DNA of 64,000 bases from Cranoglanis bouderius (lineage: Eukaryota; Chordata; Actinopteri; Siluriformes; Cranoglanididae), in NCBI GenBank assembly GCA_023630585.1, contig CM042539.1, forward strand, positions 9,942,255 to 10,006,254, read 5' to 3'. The translations under genes and the position numbers were made by a program. Positions within the stretch are counted from its first letter, which is position 1. Each line of letters begins with the position of its first letter. Below the pieces are notes generated by a model. The model had not been told where the DNA came from, made no database searches, and saw only the letters and a program-made list of their open reading frames with translations. This document shows, piece after piece, positions 25,548 through 38,460 of this stretch.

Positions 25548-28080
25548 TGTTGTTGTTGTTGTTGTTCGCCCATCGGTTTCGATGAGGACCTTGACATCTG
25601 GATTGTTACTATGTGCGATGTATCCGTTGGTGGCTGATTAGGCCGATTTGAGCACGGAAGTTTCTACCACATGTCGGACAGACATGCGTTGACGCCTCAG
25701 TTTGCACACTGGCAGCTCTGGATTTTCGTATGGTGCGCTTCTGTTGGGCAACAGTCGTTCTTCTCACTTCAGATGCCTGGCAGCCATTGTAGATCATTGT
25801 GCGCCATGCACTTCGGTTTTGTGCCAGGGATTCCCAGGAGGATGTGTCAATGTCCAGAGACTTAAGTGATGCTTTCAGCGTGTCCTTATAGCGCTTCCTC
25901 TGGCCCCCTTGTGATCGTTTTCCCTGGGACAGCTCACCATAGAAGAGCTGCTTCGGTATGCGATTATCTGACATCCTGACAACATGACCTGACCAGCGTG
26001 TCTGGGCTTTCATCAGTAGTGTGTGAACTGATGGTAGTCCTGCCCTGGAGAGAACGTCTGTGTCTGGCACTTTATCCTGCCATCTGATTCTCAGAAGTCT
26101 GCGGAGACACGTCATGTGGAAGTGGTTCAGCTGTCTAGCATGCCTCCTGTACACAGTCCAAGTCTCACAGGCATACAGCAGAGTTGGTAACACCACTGCT
26201 TGGTAGACTTTTAGCTTTGTAACTAAGCTGATCCCACGACATTCCCACACGTTGGCTCGCAGTCTGCCAAATGTTGTACTTGCTTTGGCTAATCTGCTGT
26301 TCACTTCAATGTCAATTTTCACTGAGCGAGAGAGTGTACTACCCAGATAAGTGAACTGATCCACAGCTTGCAGCTTTTGTCCCTTCACTATGATTTCTGG
26401 CTCTTTGTACTGGGCTTTTGGAGCTGGCTGATGCATTACTTCGGTTTTCTTCGTGTTGATGGTGATGTGAAGGTTTAGCTTAGAGACAATGAGACTGTGG
26501 TCCGTCCAGCAGTCAGCACCACACATGGCCTTGGTCACCCTGACATCCTGTCTGTCTTTCCTCCTCACAATGACATAATCGATGAGATGCCAGTGCTTGG
26601 AGCGTGGGTGCATCCAAGATGTCCTGTTACGAGTGGGTAGGCGAAAAATGGTGTTCATGATGAGTAGGTCGTGGGCTGCACAGGTCTTCAGTAGTAGCAG
26701 TCCATTGCTGTTGCACTTGCCTATCCCATTTTTTCCAATGAAGAGTCAGATCCTACTCTTGCACTGAAGTCGCCCAGTAGGATCAGCTTGTCGGTATGTT
26801 TTATCGAAGGAAAGCAAGGAGTCCAGCTCTTCGTAGAACTTGTCCTTTGCTTCATCGGGGTTTGTCATTGTTGGTGCGTAGGCACTGATCAATGTTGCTT
26901 GTTTCCCTCTTGGTAGGGGGAGTTGCAGTGTCATGAGTTGGTCGTTTACGCCCTTGGGGAGACTGGATAGATTGCGGACAAGAAGACTCCTAACAGCAAA
27001 GCCGACTCCGGATTCACGACGTTCATCACTGCTTCATCCACACCAGAAGAATGTGTAGCCACCTCCTGATTCAGTAAGCTGACCTTCATTGGCTAGACGA
27101 GTCTCACACAGGGCTGCAATGTCGATGTTGTATCTTGCAAGCTCTCTGGCGACCAGGGCTGTTCTTCTCTCTGGTCGATCGGCTGTGGCATTGTCGAGTA
27201 GAGTGCGCACATTCCATGTGCCAATGGTGAATGGTGTCACCTTGTGTTTTCTTTGATGTTTTGTTCGACCGCATTTGTTGGCATCCCCGCCAGCCGCGGT
27301 AGACTGGCCAGGGTGACGTGAAGCAGGCAATGTTTAGGGCACCTTTTCTAGCCCCTTCCTCAGGCTGAGGTGAGCAGTGCTGTCCTAGAGGGGGCTGCTC
27401 AGACACTCAGGTGGATATCGAGTTACGCTGCTGCTTCAGTTCAGCGATAAAGCGACCATTTGTCCTGAGTCACCTGTGTGCAGGTCCGCGGCTACAGCTC
27501 CCAGTGTATCCACACCTGCTGCTTCGCCGCTCGCCCATCGCCACAGGACTTTCGGGTGATGTCAAGACATGCGCGTGAATTGGATTAAAGTGAGGGAGAG
27601 TTGCGCAGCGTCAGCCTCACTCTCTCTTCCCAGTTCCCAGCTTGATCCAGTTGCAAGACAAAAGTCGAGACGGCTGGAGATGGGGCCGGGCGCAGTGGAT
27701 GACCAGGATGCCTTGTGTGTCTTGCCCTGCTCTGAGCGTTCCACGTCGCTTGCAGCACCGCCTTCTTGATTGTTGGACCAACTGTTGGCCTCATTCGCGC
27801 AATCCACCGGAGCTGACTTCACATGCTGCGGATAGACATGTCCCTAACTCACCAAGGGTTTGAGACCCATTGGCTACCCTCACCTGGTTTCGCCGGCCTG
27901 TCGAAGCCGTTGCCCGGGGTGTGGCCGCTGTCGCATGTTAACAGCTACGAGGAGCCACAGGTGAGAGCTGGGTGACACGTGGGGACCAAAGGTGAGCGAA
28001 CCCCCCTGAAAAGGATGCGACACGTCCCCCACCAGAGGTGCTACCCCTACACTGAGCACCCCATACACCCCATACACCCC
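25548..28080 (-). mobile_element. LINE (non-LTR retrotransposon), reverse-transcriptase core deleted
   Basis: Read on the - strand, a GC-rich leader (about 28080-27330) precedes an AP-like endonuclease with TIGTWNVRTLLDN and DIAALCETRL (27330-27034). A further endonuclease piece has LISAYAPTMTNPDEAKDKFY (26934-26746). After broken frames comes the open frame 26658-25609. The 3' end is a CAA trinucleotide tail (25548-25566). The order endonuclease, reverse transcriptase tail, C2H2 finger is that of a LINE lineage often mislabelled 'craniofacial development protein 2-like'. The RT catalytic domain, including any YADD-type motif, is absent, so the copy cannot move itself. The clade is not assigned. 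Confidence 0.9.
25609..26658 (-). pseudogene. LINE fusion frame: endonuclease end joined to RT tail and zinc finger
   Basis: This 349-codon open frame starts within the endonuclease C-terminus (SKHWHLIDYVIVRRKDRQDV, then CWTDHSLIVSKLNLHI with the catalytic-type DH pair). At about residue 65 (near 26464) it passes directly into NTKKTEVMHQPAP and FTYLGSTLS, the segment that normally follows the RT palm and fingers. It continues with the LYACETWTVYRRHARQLNHF thumb region and ends in a C2H2 finger CPTCGRNFRAQIGLISHQRI (C-x2-C…H-x3-H). The internal deletion is in frame. No independent host function is implied; see findings for the possibility that the fusion is translated. Confidence 0.85.
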
Positions 28081-29224
28081 AATTTACTTGTAGACACAAT
28101 ATGTTATCTTGTGGCCTTATTACAAAAATAACCTCAGCGGCTACATAGCCACCCAACTCCACAGCCTCTCTCCTTTGGTTTTTTATTGCATACATTTTTT
28201 TTTTTTTAAATTTATTTTACATACATATCAAACACTAGGGGTCTTGCTGTGGTTTGTGCTATGACTTTGATGGGTTTGCAAGCGGCATGACTTCTTCATG
28301 CTCGGAGCCCTTGTTACTAAAAGTCTGTAGGATTAATGATGACATATTCCACTGGGTTGGAAAAGTTCACATTCAATTTGTACTGGGAAATAACAACATG
28401 CATGTGCACATGTTTCTCATTCAGTTAGTTGTTCTTTAGAGCACTTTAGCGCCCCCGGTGCTTGTTTTGTGTTCCACTTTTTTTTTTTGTTGAAAAAACA
28501 CGAGCATGCAGTACATAAGCAGTACATAAGGTCAACTGTTTAAATGTCTGTTTGTAATAGGCATAGTTGGATATACATCGGAATCACAGTATACATCAGA
28601 ATCACAAAAACCCATGAAGTTCTATGGCATACAAAGTTCAAAATACAATGTTGCCATACAATGCATTTACCTCTAAAATTTCCATCGTGCAAGAATACAG
28701 ACCGATCCTGCACTTTGTTACACCTGAGTGCCCTCCACCTCATCTCTCACTCTCTTTACCCAGACTTTCATCTGCACCCTAGTTTATCATCCGTCCTGTC
28801 AGCCGTTTAACACACAGCTCTGTGGACGACTCAGGGATGCAGCCGTGTTCAAAATGCTAAAGGGGAAGTGGCAAAGGTCATGTGGAAAGTAAGAAACTCT
28901 CCTGACTGCTAAATCAGGCTGGACTGCATATTTTTTTGCCTACTTTTTCCTCGATGTCATAAGGGTGTAAGTGCTGATCCCCCTGCTGTCATGCCCTCAC
29001 ACACCTTGACTCAGCCCTGTCAATATCAGTAAACTAATTATCACCCACACCTCAATTATTCACTTGTGTGTATGTACCTTGTGTGCCCAATATCATAAAA
29101 TTGTTAAGTTTTAAATATGTAAATATTTAATGAAATAAATCGTATCATGCTTTAATACCTATACTTAATGCCTTATATTAGTATATGCCTTAATATTACT
29201 TTTTATACAGTGTAAAATTACGTT
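28081..29224. other. No recognisable feature
   Basis: Includes short T and A homopolymers (28194-28207, 28479-28489). No conserved coding sequence was found. Confidence 0.5.
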
Positions 29225-29660
29225 TTATACAGTGTCCAGGTCCTCTAGCAGAAAAACAGCCCCAAAACATTAAAGAGCCACCATCATATTTAACTGTGGG
29301 CATGAGGTACTTTTCCATGTGGCTACCTCTCTGTGTGCGCCAAAACCACCTCTGGTGTTTATTGCCAAAAAGATATATTTTGGTTTCATCTGACCATAGA
29401 ACCCGATCCTATTTGAAGTTCCAGTAGTGTCTGGCAAACTGAAGATGCTTGAGTTTGTTTTTGGATGAGAGCTGAGGATTTTTTCTTGAAACCCTTCCAA
29501 ACAACTTGTGGTGATGTGGTGAAGTCACGGTTGAACAATTTCCTGTTCCTAGTCACCCAGGTGTACAATTTTTTTTTAAATATCAATGGGAATATACTTC
29601 AAATATATTTTTCTCATATGAATTCATAGAAGTGCCAATAATTGTTGCACACCTATATTT
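29225..29660 (-). pseudogene. Tc1-like transposase fragment (family B)
   Basis: Broken - strand frames give LWSDETKIYLFG (first catalytic Asp), NKHQRWFWRTQR, and PTVKYDGGSLMFWGCFSARG, a characteristic Tc1 DDE block. The right end has GTGCCAATAATTGTTGCACA, the terminal motif of this family. The copy stops before the second Asp and the Glu, so it is truncated. Confidence 0.8.
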
Positions 29661-30630
<970 letters not shown>

Positions 30631-32036
30631 CAGTCCCCTCTGAAACTATTGGAACGGCAAGGCCAGTTCATTGTTTGTGTTAAACACCAAAGACATTTGG
30701 GTTTGAGATCAAAAGATGGATATGAGACGAGAGTTTAGGATTTCAGCTTTTATTTCCTGGTATTTACAATACTGTGCAAAAGTTTTAGGCGCATGCAAAT
30801 AAATGCTGTAGAGCAAAGATGCCTTCAAAATAATGAAATTAAATGTTTCTACATAAAAAAAAAAAAAAATACAGTAAAGAGCAGTAAACAGTAGTAAATG
30901 AAACAAAGTCAATATTTGGTGTGACAAAAAAATTTAAATAAAAATAAAAATAGTAGTCTCTGGTACAATTAGTGCAGTTTTATAAGGAAATGAGCTGGTA
31001 AGTTTTATTGAGCATCTTGCAGAACCAGCCACAGTTCTTCTGAAGACTTTCACACTTGCTTCTTATTTTTGCAGTAAAACCCAGCAGCCTTCATTGTGTT
31101 TTTCGTCTGAAACGTATCTCTTATGTAGTAACGTAATTGCTGCTTTCTTTAATGACATACAAACATTTTTCTGTAACATTTCATTTTGTGCTAGAAAACT
31201 AATGTTTGGGAATCTAAAATGTTTTTTTTGTACTGACCTGAAAATGCAGAAGTCATGAAATAAAAAATCTATAACAATAAGTTTGTACTACAAAAAAATA
31301 GGGTGACTAAAACTTTTGCACAGTACTATACATCTAGACGTGTTAAACAGCATAAAACAGAACATTTTGTATCAGACCACCCAATTTTTAGGCAAGCAAA
31401 AGTACTGGAGCAGATAAGTCTTGAAGTAAATTAAAGTAAATAACACTTAATATTTGGTTGCATATCCCTTGCTTGCAATAACTGCATCAAACCTGTGACT
31501 CACTGACATCACCAAATGTTCATTTCGTCTTTTGTGATGCTTTTCCAGGCTTTTACCGTGGCTTCTTTCAGCTGGTGTTTGTTTCGGGGGGTTTCTCCCT
31601 TCAATCAATGTTTGTTCAGTGCCTCTGATTGATTTTCCCTCTTTTCTCAGCTTCTTTTCTCGGCTTGCTTTTCTACCATAGACAGCTCTCTGATCTTCAT
31701 GTTGGCTTATCCCTTTTAACAACAAATGCAGTCTTCACAGTTCAGAGCTATTTACTGTTTAAACAATCAATCTAACAGGACACACCTGGGTAACAAGAAA
31801 CACATGTCAGCCACATGTTCCAGTATTTTTGCTCGCCTAAAAATTGGGTGGTCTGATACAAAATGTGCTATGTTCTATGTCGTTTAGCACATCTACATAT
31901 AAATACCAGGAAATAAAAGCTGAAATTCTAAACTCTCTTCTTATATTCATCTTTTGATCTCAAACCCAAATATCTTCAGTTTACAGCAAAAACAATTGAT
32001 TTGACCTAACCCTTCCAATAATTTCGGAGGGGACTG
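30631..32036 (-). mobile_element. Tc1-like element with both termini, disrupted
   Basis: Both ends carry inverted copies of CAGTCCCCTCTGAAACTATT (left, 30631) and AATAATTTCGGAGGGGACTG (right, 32036), each next to the TA target dinucleotide. On the - strand only the N-terminal transposase region remains, with HEDQRAVYGRKASREK and GKSIRGTEQTL (from 31725). No DDE motif follows. The element is split on its left side by the nested element 30772-31323. It is the same family as 9040-9660. Confidence 0.88.
30772..31323. mobile_element. 552-bp TA-target MITE nested in the Tc1-like element
   Basis: The termini CTGTGCAAAAGTTTTAGGCG (left) and CTAAAACTTTTGCACAG (right) are inverted and flanked by TA. 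The host element's GGTATTTACA/CATCTAGACG sequence continues on each side. A 540-bp relative lies at 47842-48381 in inverse orientation. There is no coding capacity; transposition by a Tc1/mariner-type enzyme is inferred from the TA target. Confidence 0.85.
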
Positions 32037-32218
32037 TATAAGTCCTGTGTTTGGAAAGCACTGCAGATGTTTTATCTATTTCTGAGATTATTTCTTTCCC
32101 CGCTAGTTTAACTTTTTTATTTCCTTACATTCCTTTAAATGAACTCATTGAGCGTTTATGATAGTCAGTGCTTCCTATATGAACAGGATGTATCTTATTT
32201 TTTTTCTAATTATTCAAG
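32037..32218. other. No recognisable feature
   Basis: Short AT-rich gap between repeats. Confidence 0.5.
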
Positions 32219-32355
32219 TGAATTCAATTTTATTTGTATCCCTAATGAGCAAGCCAGAGAAGACAGTGGCAAGGAAAAACTCCCTGAGACAACATGAGGA
32301 AGAAACGTTTATAGGAAAAGACTCAAAATATGGGGACCCGTCCTCTTCTGAGTGA
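32219..32355 (+). repeat. Dispersed teleost repeat fragment (GAGCAAGCCAGAG family)
   Basis: AATTCAATTTTATTTGTATC leads into AATGAGCAAGCCAGAG and AGGAAAAACTCCCTGAGACA, matching the copy at 11050-11170 and giving the AATTGAATT-type end missing there. Confidence 0.6.
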
Positions 32356-33178
32356 CATTCAATATTACGATTATAATAATTTCTCTTTTGCAACTGTATA
32401 TTATAAAGTTAGACAGTACTAAGTGTGTTGAAAGGTTGTTCAGTGGAGCATTGAGTCCTGGGATGAACACAGGACAGTCTTCCTGATTATAGCATCAGTT
32501 CTTAGGCACAAATCTTTTTTCTTCTTAGATTACTTTAGTTAAAAGTGTGTTACAGAACAAAATAAGTACTTTTTTTTGGAGAAAATGCTGTATCTCTGGT
32601 GTCTGGGAACTGTGAATGTCTCATTGTGGCTGGGAACTGTGAATGTCTCAGGAGAGATGCTTATTCCATGCAGGGGATACTTTATCCTTTATCTGCAATT
32701 GTTTTAGGCTGCATTCATAAAGGTCAAAATAAACGTGAAAAGCTGCTTCCACAAAAGGGCCACACAGCCGTATACATAATCGAAGTCTTTCACTAATTCT
32801 GCACACAAATTGATTCTTTTTTGAATTAGTAAATATCACACCATCAATAACGTCTAAGCTCCTGCTGCCCGTGTGTTTGATTAGCAAAGAACTGAATTTA
32901 AGTATTAAAGCTCACAGGGGTGTAACAGGAATGCTTGTGGCTGTAACAGCTAATCGGATTGAGCTATTGGAGTAGTGCAGACTGCAGAGTAATGCTGACA
33001 CAGCTCTAGCAGGGTGAGGATTGAAACCAGTGTCTCTTATCCGTTTTCTCTGTATCAGCTCAAATATCCAAGGCTGAAGATTGCTGCAGGCTGAGGTGCT
33101 ACAGCAGGCTGATGCTGGAGAACTGAGTCTTTTGGATTTAGAATGAGCCGATACTGTGATTATTTTATCAAAATGCAG

Positions 33179-33258
<80 letters not shown>

Positions 33259-34757
33259 TATTAAATACAATTTAATACTACCATACCATGTTCTTATAAA
33301 TATTCAGTTTATGTGGTTCACCATAAATGGTTCTGATTTTGATATATTTCATATACTGAGCAGTTAAAGGGATAAACAGTGTCTCTCTGGTGTACTTCAG
33401 ACTTTTTTTTTGGCTTACCGGCAAAAGCTTGTGCTGGGCAATGGCAATGGTGTAGATGATATTGAACAGTCCCTCCAGGATTTCACGATTTTGCGATCCT
33501 ATAAATGAATGCAAAATCAAGCAAACTCTGCTATATTCAGAGGAGCTTGCCATTTTTCAAAATTACTGCAGATTTTCCGCAGATTTGGGCCAAGACGCAT
33601 CATCACAACACGCATTCAACCAAAGCCCTCTTCGATTCACGTGTGCGTCGAACATGAGTACAGCTAAAAGGTCTCATTTACCAACAAACAGCACTGCGAA
33701 AGACAATTTCATGCAATTGCAATTTCACCAATTCAAGTAGTTTTCTGCAAAAAAATCATAAAAAACTCCAAAATTTCTAGTACGAAATAATCAAGTAAAA
33801 AAACATGTAAACTGTTTTTGTTCTCTTTACTTTTGCCACATCTGTCTGTTTACCAAGAAGAGTGTTGATCGAGTTTTTTTTTAAAGATATGTCTGAAAGT
33901 AATAAAATAAAGTAAGATTATAAATAGTTGTAAAAATGAAGTAGATATAACTCTACCAACCAAGCAGACTTTAGACACTAAACCAGAAGGCTAAGGAAGA
34001 AAAAGTAAACCTTTAAAAGTTCAATGTTCTAACATCAGAAAAAGTACTATATAAGGCTTTGTCAATCTTTAAATTTTTAATTCTGAAGCTTGCCAGATGC
34101 AGGAGGCTTTCTGGAAGAATGAATAACCAGTTGGCATGATGTGATTAGAGTTTCAGCACTGAAATCCCTTAAGATTAATTCCAGCCACAAGAAGCCATTC
34201 AGCATGTTGTCGCAGTAAAGAGGATGTGATGGAAAATCCCCCTCTGCAGAATGCTTTCATGGTCATGGTGTGTTACAGAAAAAAATAACCATAAGCAAGG
34301 GATCTCCATCATGTCGAGCATCAATCAGTTTGCACTAGAGAAGCTCTGAAGCTAAAGCAGCTACCGTACGGTGAGGTGATGAGGAATGTGAGAATTAATT
34401 AAGCTCTCCATTTGAATAGTCCCTAATTGATCATCTGACGTTCCAGCTGTAGAGACCATTCCATGAAATAAAGACAGATATTCAATAGGGTCCTCTCAGT
34501 ACTGTGATCTGTCAAGTTCAGTTGATGGATAGAATTATCTGATTTAATTTTAAAGCACATCCATGTGTGATAAATGATGTCATTTCTTTCTCCCTGCTCT
34601 CATTTCAATCAAATTTCCCAAGTGTGTTGACTGGGCATATGTTTCAGCCATATATATATATATATATATATTACTGCTGTGGCTCATGAACTTTTATGAA
34701 GTGTCTTCACAAAAATGCAGCAATAAATCTTAGCTAATATTGGATGGGCCATGAAAC
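32356..34757. other. Mostly unassigned, with a TA microsatellite
   Basis: A TA tract lies at 33182-33257. The stretch 33455-33740 has an open + frame (ARDFTILRSY-like start, later TCASNMSTAKRSHLPTNSTA) that looks like part of a dispersed fish element, but I cannot name it. No host exon was recognised. Confidence 0.4.
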
Positions 34758-35180
34758 TTTATACACTATATGGTCAAAAGTATGTGGACCCCTGACCATC
34801 ACACCCTTATGTGCTTGTTGAACATCCCATTCCCAAACCGTGGGCTCCTATAACAGCCTCCACTCTTTTGGGAAGGCTTTCCACTAGATTTTGGAACCTG
34901 ACTTTGGGAATACATGCCCATTCAGCCACAAGAGCTTTAATGAGGTCCAACATGGATTTTGGGCGAGAAGGGTTAGCATGCAGTTGGTATTCCAGTTTGT
35001 CCCGAGTGTTCTGTGAGGTTGAGGTCAGGGCTCTGTGCAGGCCACTTGAGTTCTTCCATTCCAACCTTGGCAAAGTATGTCTTCATGGACCAGAGGCAGG
35101 GTCATGCTGGAACAGGTTTGGGGCTCTTAGATCCAGTGAAGGGAAATTGGAATGCCACGGCATACAAAGACATCCTTTCA
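34758..35180 (-). pseudogene. Tc1-like fragment (family C), one end preserved
   Basis: The left end TACACTATATGGTCAAAAGT with CCTGACCATCACACCC is a terminus also present at 42536. On the - strand the C-terminal end of a Tc1 transposase reads LEWKNSSGLHRALTSTSQNT, then LVAEWACIPKVRFQNLVESL and PKRVEAVIGAHG. The right side is truncated near 35180. Confidence 0.75.
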
Positions 35181-35300
35181 CTCAGTTGTTTCAGTAGAGA
35201 GAGTGATTTAACTTGGGACTGGTGGGAAAGTAAACTCAGTCATGCTGAAACATGAGAAATACCAGCAAAAGCTCTCTGACTTGTCAGTCCTTCCCTCCCT

Positions 35301-35307
<7 letters not shown>

Positions 35308-35369
<62 letters not shown>
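35308..35369. repeat. CT microsatellite
   Basis: About 30 CT units; the complementary strand gives an Arg-Glu low-complexity frame. Confidence 0.95.
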
Positions 35370-35373
<4 letters not shown>

Positions 35374-35742
35374 TGTTTCCCTTCTGCCCCCATCTCCTTA
35401 CATCTACTGCAAGTCGATGTAGTGCAGGATGTAGAGGTGAATATTCATTTTACTTTGGAATTCTCATGTTCTCTGTGAGCTCAGAGCTGGGTTAACACAT
35501 GACAACTCTTCTGCATTGGTCTGCACCATCTGTTCACTTTGTGCATTTTGAAGAAACTAGTTATAGAAGACTTAAGTGGTTTGGATTTGTAATTAAGAAA
35601 AAGTCTTAGCAGTGATGCAGCTTTTGACTAAATTAACTGTTTCCCATTCCCAGTAATTTGTGATGCAGAATGTTTCTGTATTGTCTAAGGATGAGGATGA
35701 TGAAGTAATGAGTACCTCTGATTTGCATCCTCGACTGACTCC

Positions 35743-35743
<1 letters not shown>

Positions 35744-35776
<33 letters not shown>
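35744..35776. repeat. AAT microsatellite in the exon 2 acceptor region
   Basis: Eleven AAT units lie 45-77 bp upstream of exon 2. Confidence 0.9.
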
Positions 35777-35777
<1 letters not shown>

Positions 35778-35820
35778 TATGTGATTGTAACGTCTACATT
35801 GTCCTTGGTGTTTTCTTTAG

Positions 35821-35931
35821 AGAAATGTGATGAAGCGCTGGCCACGCCCCTTTCCCATAGTGCCTTCAGCAGCTCGTCAGTGTTCACCATCGGCTACGCT
35901 CCTGAATACGCCAAACTGAACAGAAGAGGAG
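35821..35931 (+). CDS. cntnap2: CNTNAP2-like (Caspr2) exon 2: start of discoidin domain
   Basis: This 111-bp exon is bounded by acceptor TTCTTTAG and donor GTGAGA. The first two bases complete a codon begun in exon 1 and the last base starts the next codon (phase 1 on both sides). It encodes KCDEALATPLSHSAFSSSSV and continues to a RRG end, which is the start of the mature contactin-associated proteins. The Cys of KCDE is the first disulphide partner of the F5/8 type C (discoidin) domain. The length equals human CNTNAP2 exon 2 (c.98-208, recalled). Caspr2 is a neurexin-superfamily single-pass axonal membrane protein that works with contactin-2 to cluster Kv1 channels at juxtaparanodes. No stop or frameshift is seen. 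The fish cntnap2a and cntnap2b paralogues cannot be told apart from this sequence alone. Confidence 0.93.
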
Positions 35932-36029
35932 GTGAGAGGCCTTAAACACACCCCCACGCAGACACACACAAAACCCTAGATGTGTATTTGGTATTTTTCG
36001 ACAGAGTCTCCAGTGTCAAATTGTAACTT

Positions 36030-36173
36030 TAAAGACTTCATAGGATGTCATCAGGATGGAGTGGTTTCGCGGTCTCATAAAAACACTTCAGGACTTGCTG
36101 TTATTGGAAAATAATCAACTTCAGGGTGGTAAAAGTAACTCTGATTCATGTCTAGCTGCATCTCACCACCTTG
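36030..36173 (+). repeat. Dispersed repeat, left part (split by the LTR element)
   Basis: The segment with CAGGACTTGCTGTTATTGGA and AAATAATCAACTTCAGGGTG continues after the LTR element at 40190-40255 (CCTTGTCATTGACTATTTTC). Related copies lie at 51735-52010 and 60970-61200. The LTR element therefore landed inside an older repeat. Confidence 0.65.
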
Positions 36174-36954
36174 TGTTACGACATGTGGTGTGTAGTAGGA
36201 CGAGGGAGTCAGGATGCATGCGCAGGGGAAACGTCAGTTTATTAGGAACAGGAAGTTCACAAATAAAGGGACACACAAAACACCATCAAACATAAATCAT
36301 CCACAAAAAGAGTAACAATAATCCAAAATGCGAGTTTACTTAGCCGAAGAGGCAGTAATCCAAAAAGGTAGTAATCCAAAACACAGGGAAAAATACGCGA
36401 GGCATGGAGGTGGTCTGGGAACCACGGACTATGAGCTAAGAAACAAACACACGAGGCTAGAAGATGGTCTGGGAACCATGAACAAAGAGCTAAGGGATAA
36501 AGCTCAGGCAAGGAGGTTGTTTGGAAACCACGAACAAAAGGCTACAGAACATATAAAAGTCAGGTTTGAACTAAACTAAACTAAACTAAACTAAACTAAT
36601 ACTCCACCCCGAAGCAGAAACGGAGCGGCCTATTTAAACACACAAAAATCAAAAGCACAATAAATGACACCTCAAACCAATGATTACACAGAATGAATGA
36701 GACTAACATGAACCAATAAGAAATGAGGAGGCGGAGACATGACATGAACCAAAACCTGAACACATGGTAGAACACGGGGGGCGGAGACATGACACAAACC
36801 AAAACATAAGCACATGGCAGAGGTAAACAAAACGGGAGTTCATGAATAACAGTCCAGAGGGTTTTTATGAATAGCGCTGGAAAGCGCTCAGTGGAATGCG
36901 GAAGTATGCCACTCGCTAGCTTCGCAGCGAGAGAGCGGGAGAGGGAACCTAACA
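36174..36954 (-). repeat. LTR of the METAP1-finger element (781 bp, downstream LTR)
   Basis: In - strand sense it starts TGTTAGG and ends CGTAACA. A TATA-like TTTAAATA (complement of 36631-36638) and an AATAAA (complement of 36238-36243) lie in the U3-to-R order expected of an LTR. It has a (CTAAA)n run near 36573-36598. Confidence 0.85.
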
Positions 36955-37124
36955 GAGCCCCCCCCAAGGCGCGGCACCCGAAGCGCCGCAAGTTCCATCC
37001 ATTCTGGCGGACCTGGGCCCCTGGGCAGGATCCTAAGCTCTACCCTCCAGGACCTGAGGCTGGTTATGTCCAGTGTCCCGAAACCAGAGCAGAGCGTGTC
37101 GGGTTTTCCTTTGAACCTTGGACG

Positions 37125-38460
37125 AGAACTTGGATGAGAACTTGGATGAGAACTTGGACGAGAACTTGGAGTGGTGCTTGACCTGGTGCTTGATCTGGTG
37201 CTTGACCTGGAGCTTGATCTGGTGCTTGACCTGGTGCTTGATCTGGTGCTTGACTTGGTGCTAGGCTTGGAGCTTGCCTTGAAGCCTGGCCTGGAACCAG
37301 GTTCGGAGTCAGCTTTAGCTCCTGGATCGGAGTCAGCTTTGGCACCTGGATCAGAGTCAGCTTTGGCACCTGGATCAGGGACAGCTTTGGCACCTGGATC
37401 AGAGACAGACTTGGAAACAGACTTCGAGACAGACTTGGAAACAGACTTCGAGACAGACTTGGAAACAGACTTCGAGAAAGACTTCGAGACAGACCTCGAG
37501 ACAGACTTGGAAACAGGACAGAGAACTAGGTTAGACCCAGAACCATAAACAAAATCAAAAACCTGGTTGGAAATAGAGCTGACAACTAAATTAGAGACAG
37601 GGCTGGAAACCGAGCTGGAAAATAAATTAGAGACAGGGCTGGAAATTAAATTGGAGACATGGCCGGAGACAGGGCTAGAAACAGAGCTGGAAAATAAATT
37701 AGAGACAGGGTTGGAGACCAGGCTGGAAATTAAATTGGAGACAGCTTCTGAAACTGGACTGGCTGCGGAGCTAGGAAGGTAACTAGAGACAGAGGAGGAG
37801 ACAGACGAGTCAGCTGGGTTGGAAACGGAGCTGGGAACGGAGCTAGAAATGGAGCTGGGAATCAAATCAGCTTCCGAGCTGAGAAGGAGAGCTAAAACAT
37901 AACCAGCAATTAAACCAATATAGCTAGCAACTAAATCAGGAACTGGACTAGGAACTGGACTAGGAACTGGACTAGGAATAGGGTCGGAACCTGGACTTGG
38001 ATTTGGACATGGAACTGAACTAGGAACTGGACTAGGCACTGGACTAGGAACTGGACTAGGAACCTGGACTTGGATTTGGACATGGAACTGAACTAGGAAC
38101 TGGACTAGGCACTGGACTAGGAACTGGACTAGGAACCTGGACTTGGATTTGGACATGGAACTGAACTAGGAACTGGACTGGAAACTGGACTGGAACCGGG
38201 AATGGGAGCAGGACTGGGAACAGGATTGGGAGCAGGACTGGGAACAGGACTGGGAACCTGACTGGGAACTGGATCAGAAATTGGCCTTGGAATAGGGCAG
38301 AAATCTGGACATGGACTAGAACTAGGGCAGGAACCTGGACATGGACTTGGACATGGACTAGGACTAGGGCAGGAACCTGGACATGGATTGGGACATGGAC
38401 TAGGACTCGGACAGGAACCTGAACATGGACTCAATGTTGCGCTAAAACATGGGCTAGGAC
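37125..38460 (-). repeat. Cascade of short codon-multiple tandem repeats
   Basis: Successive arrays, in + strand sense, include GAGAACTTGGAT (37125-37165), GGTGCTTGACCTGGTGCTTG-like (37170-37265), GACAGACTTGGAAACAGACT-like (37405-37515), GAGACAGGGCTGGAAA-type (37575-37760) and GGAACTGGACTA 12-mers (37936-38460). Periods are multiples of three, so each array encodes a Ser-, Pro- or Val-rich peptide on the - strand. Confidence 0.85.

Noticed and set aside
25609..26658. Host gene 'craniofacial development protein 2-like'
   Set aside because: The motifs are those of a LINE endonuclease and RT tail; this label is a known misnomer for LINE fragments.
36888..38156. A 422-codon - strand open frame as a host gene
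   Set aside because: It is low-complexity sequence made of tandem arrays inside an LTR element with a target duplication. It has no independent domains.
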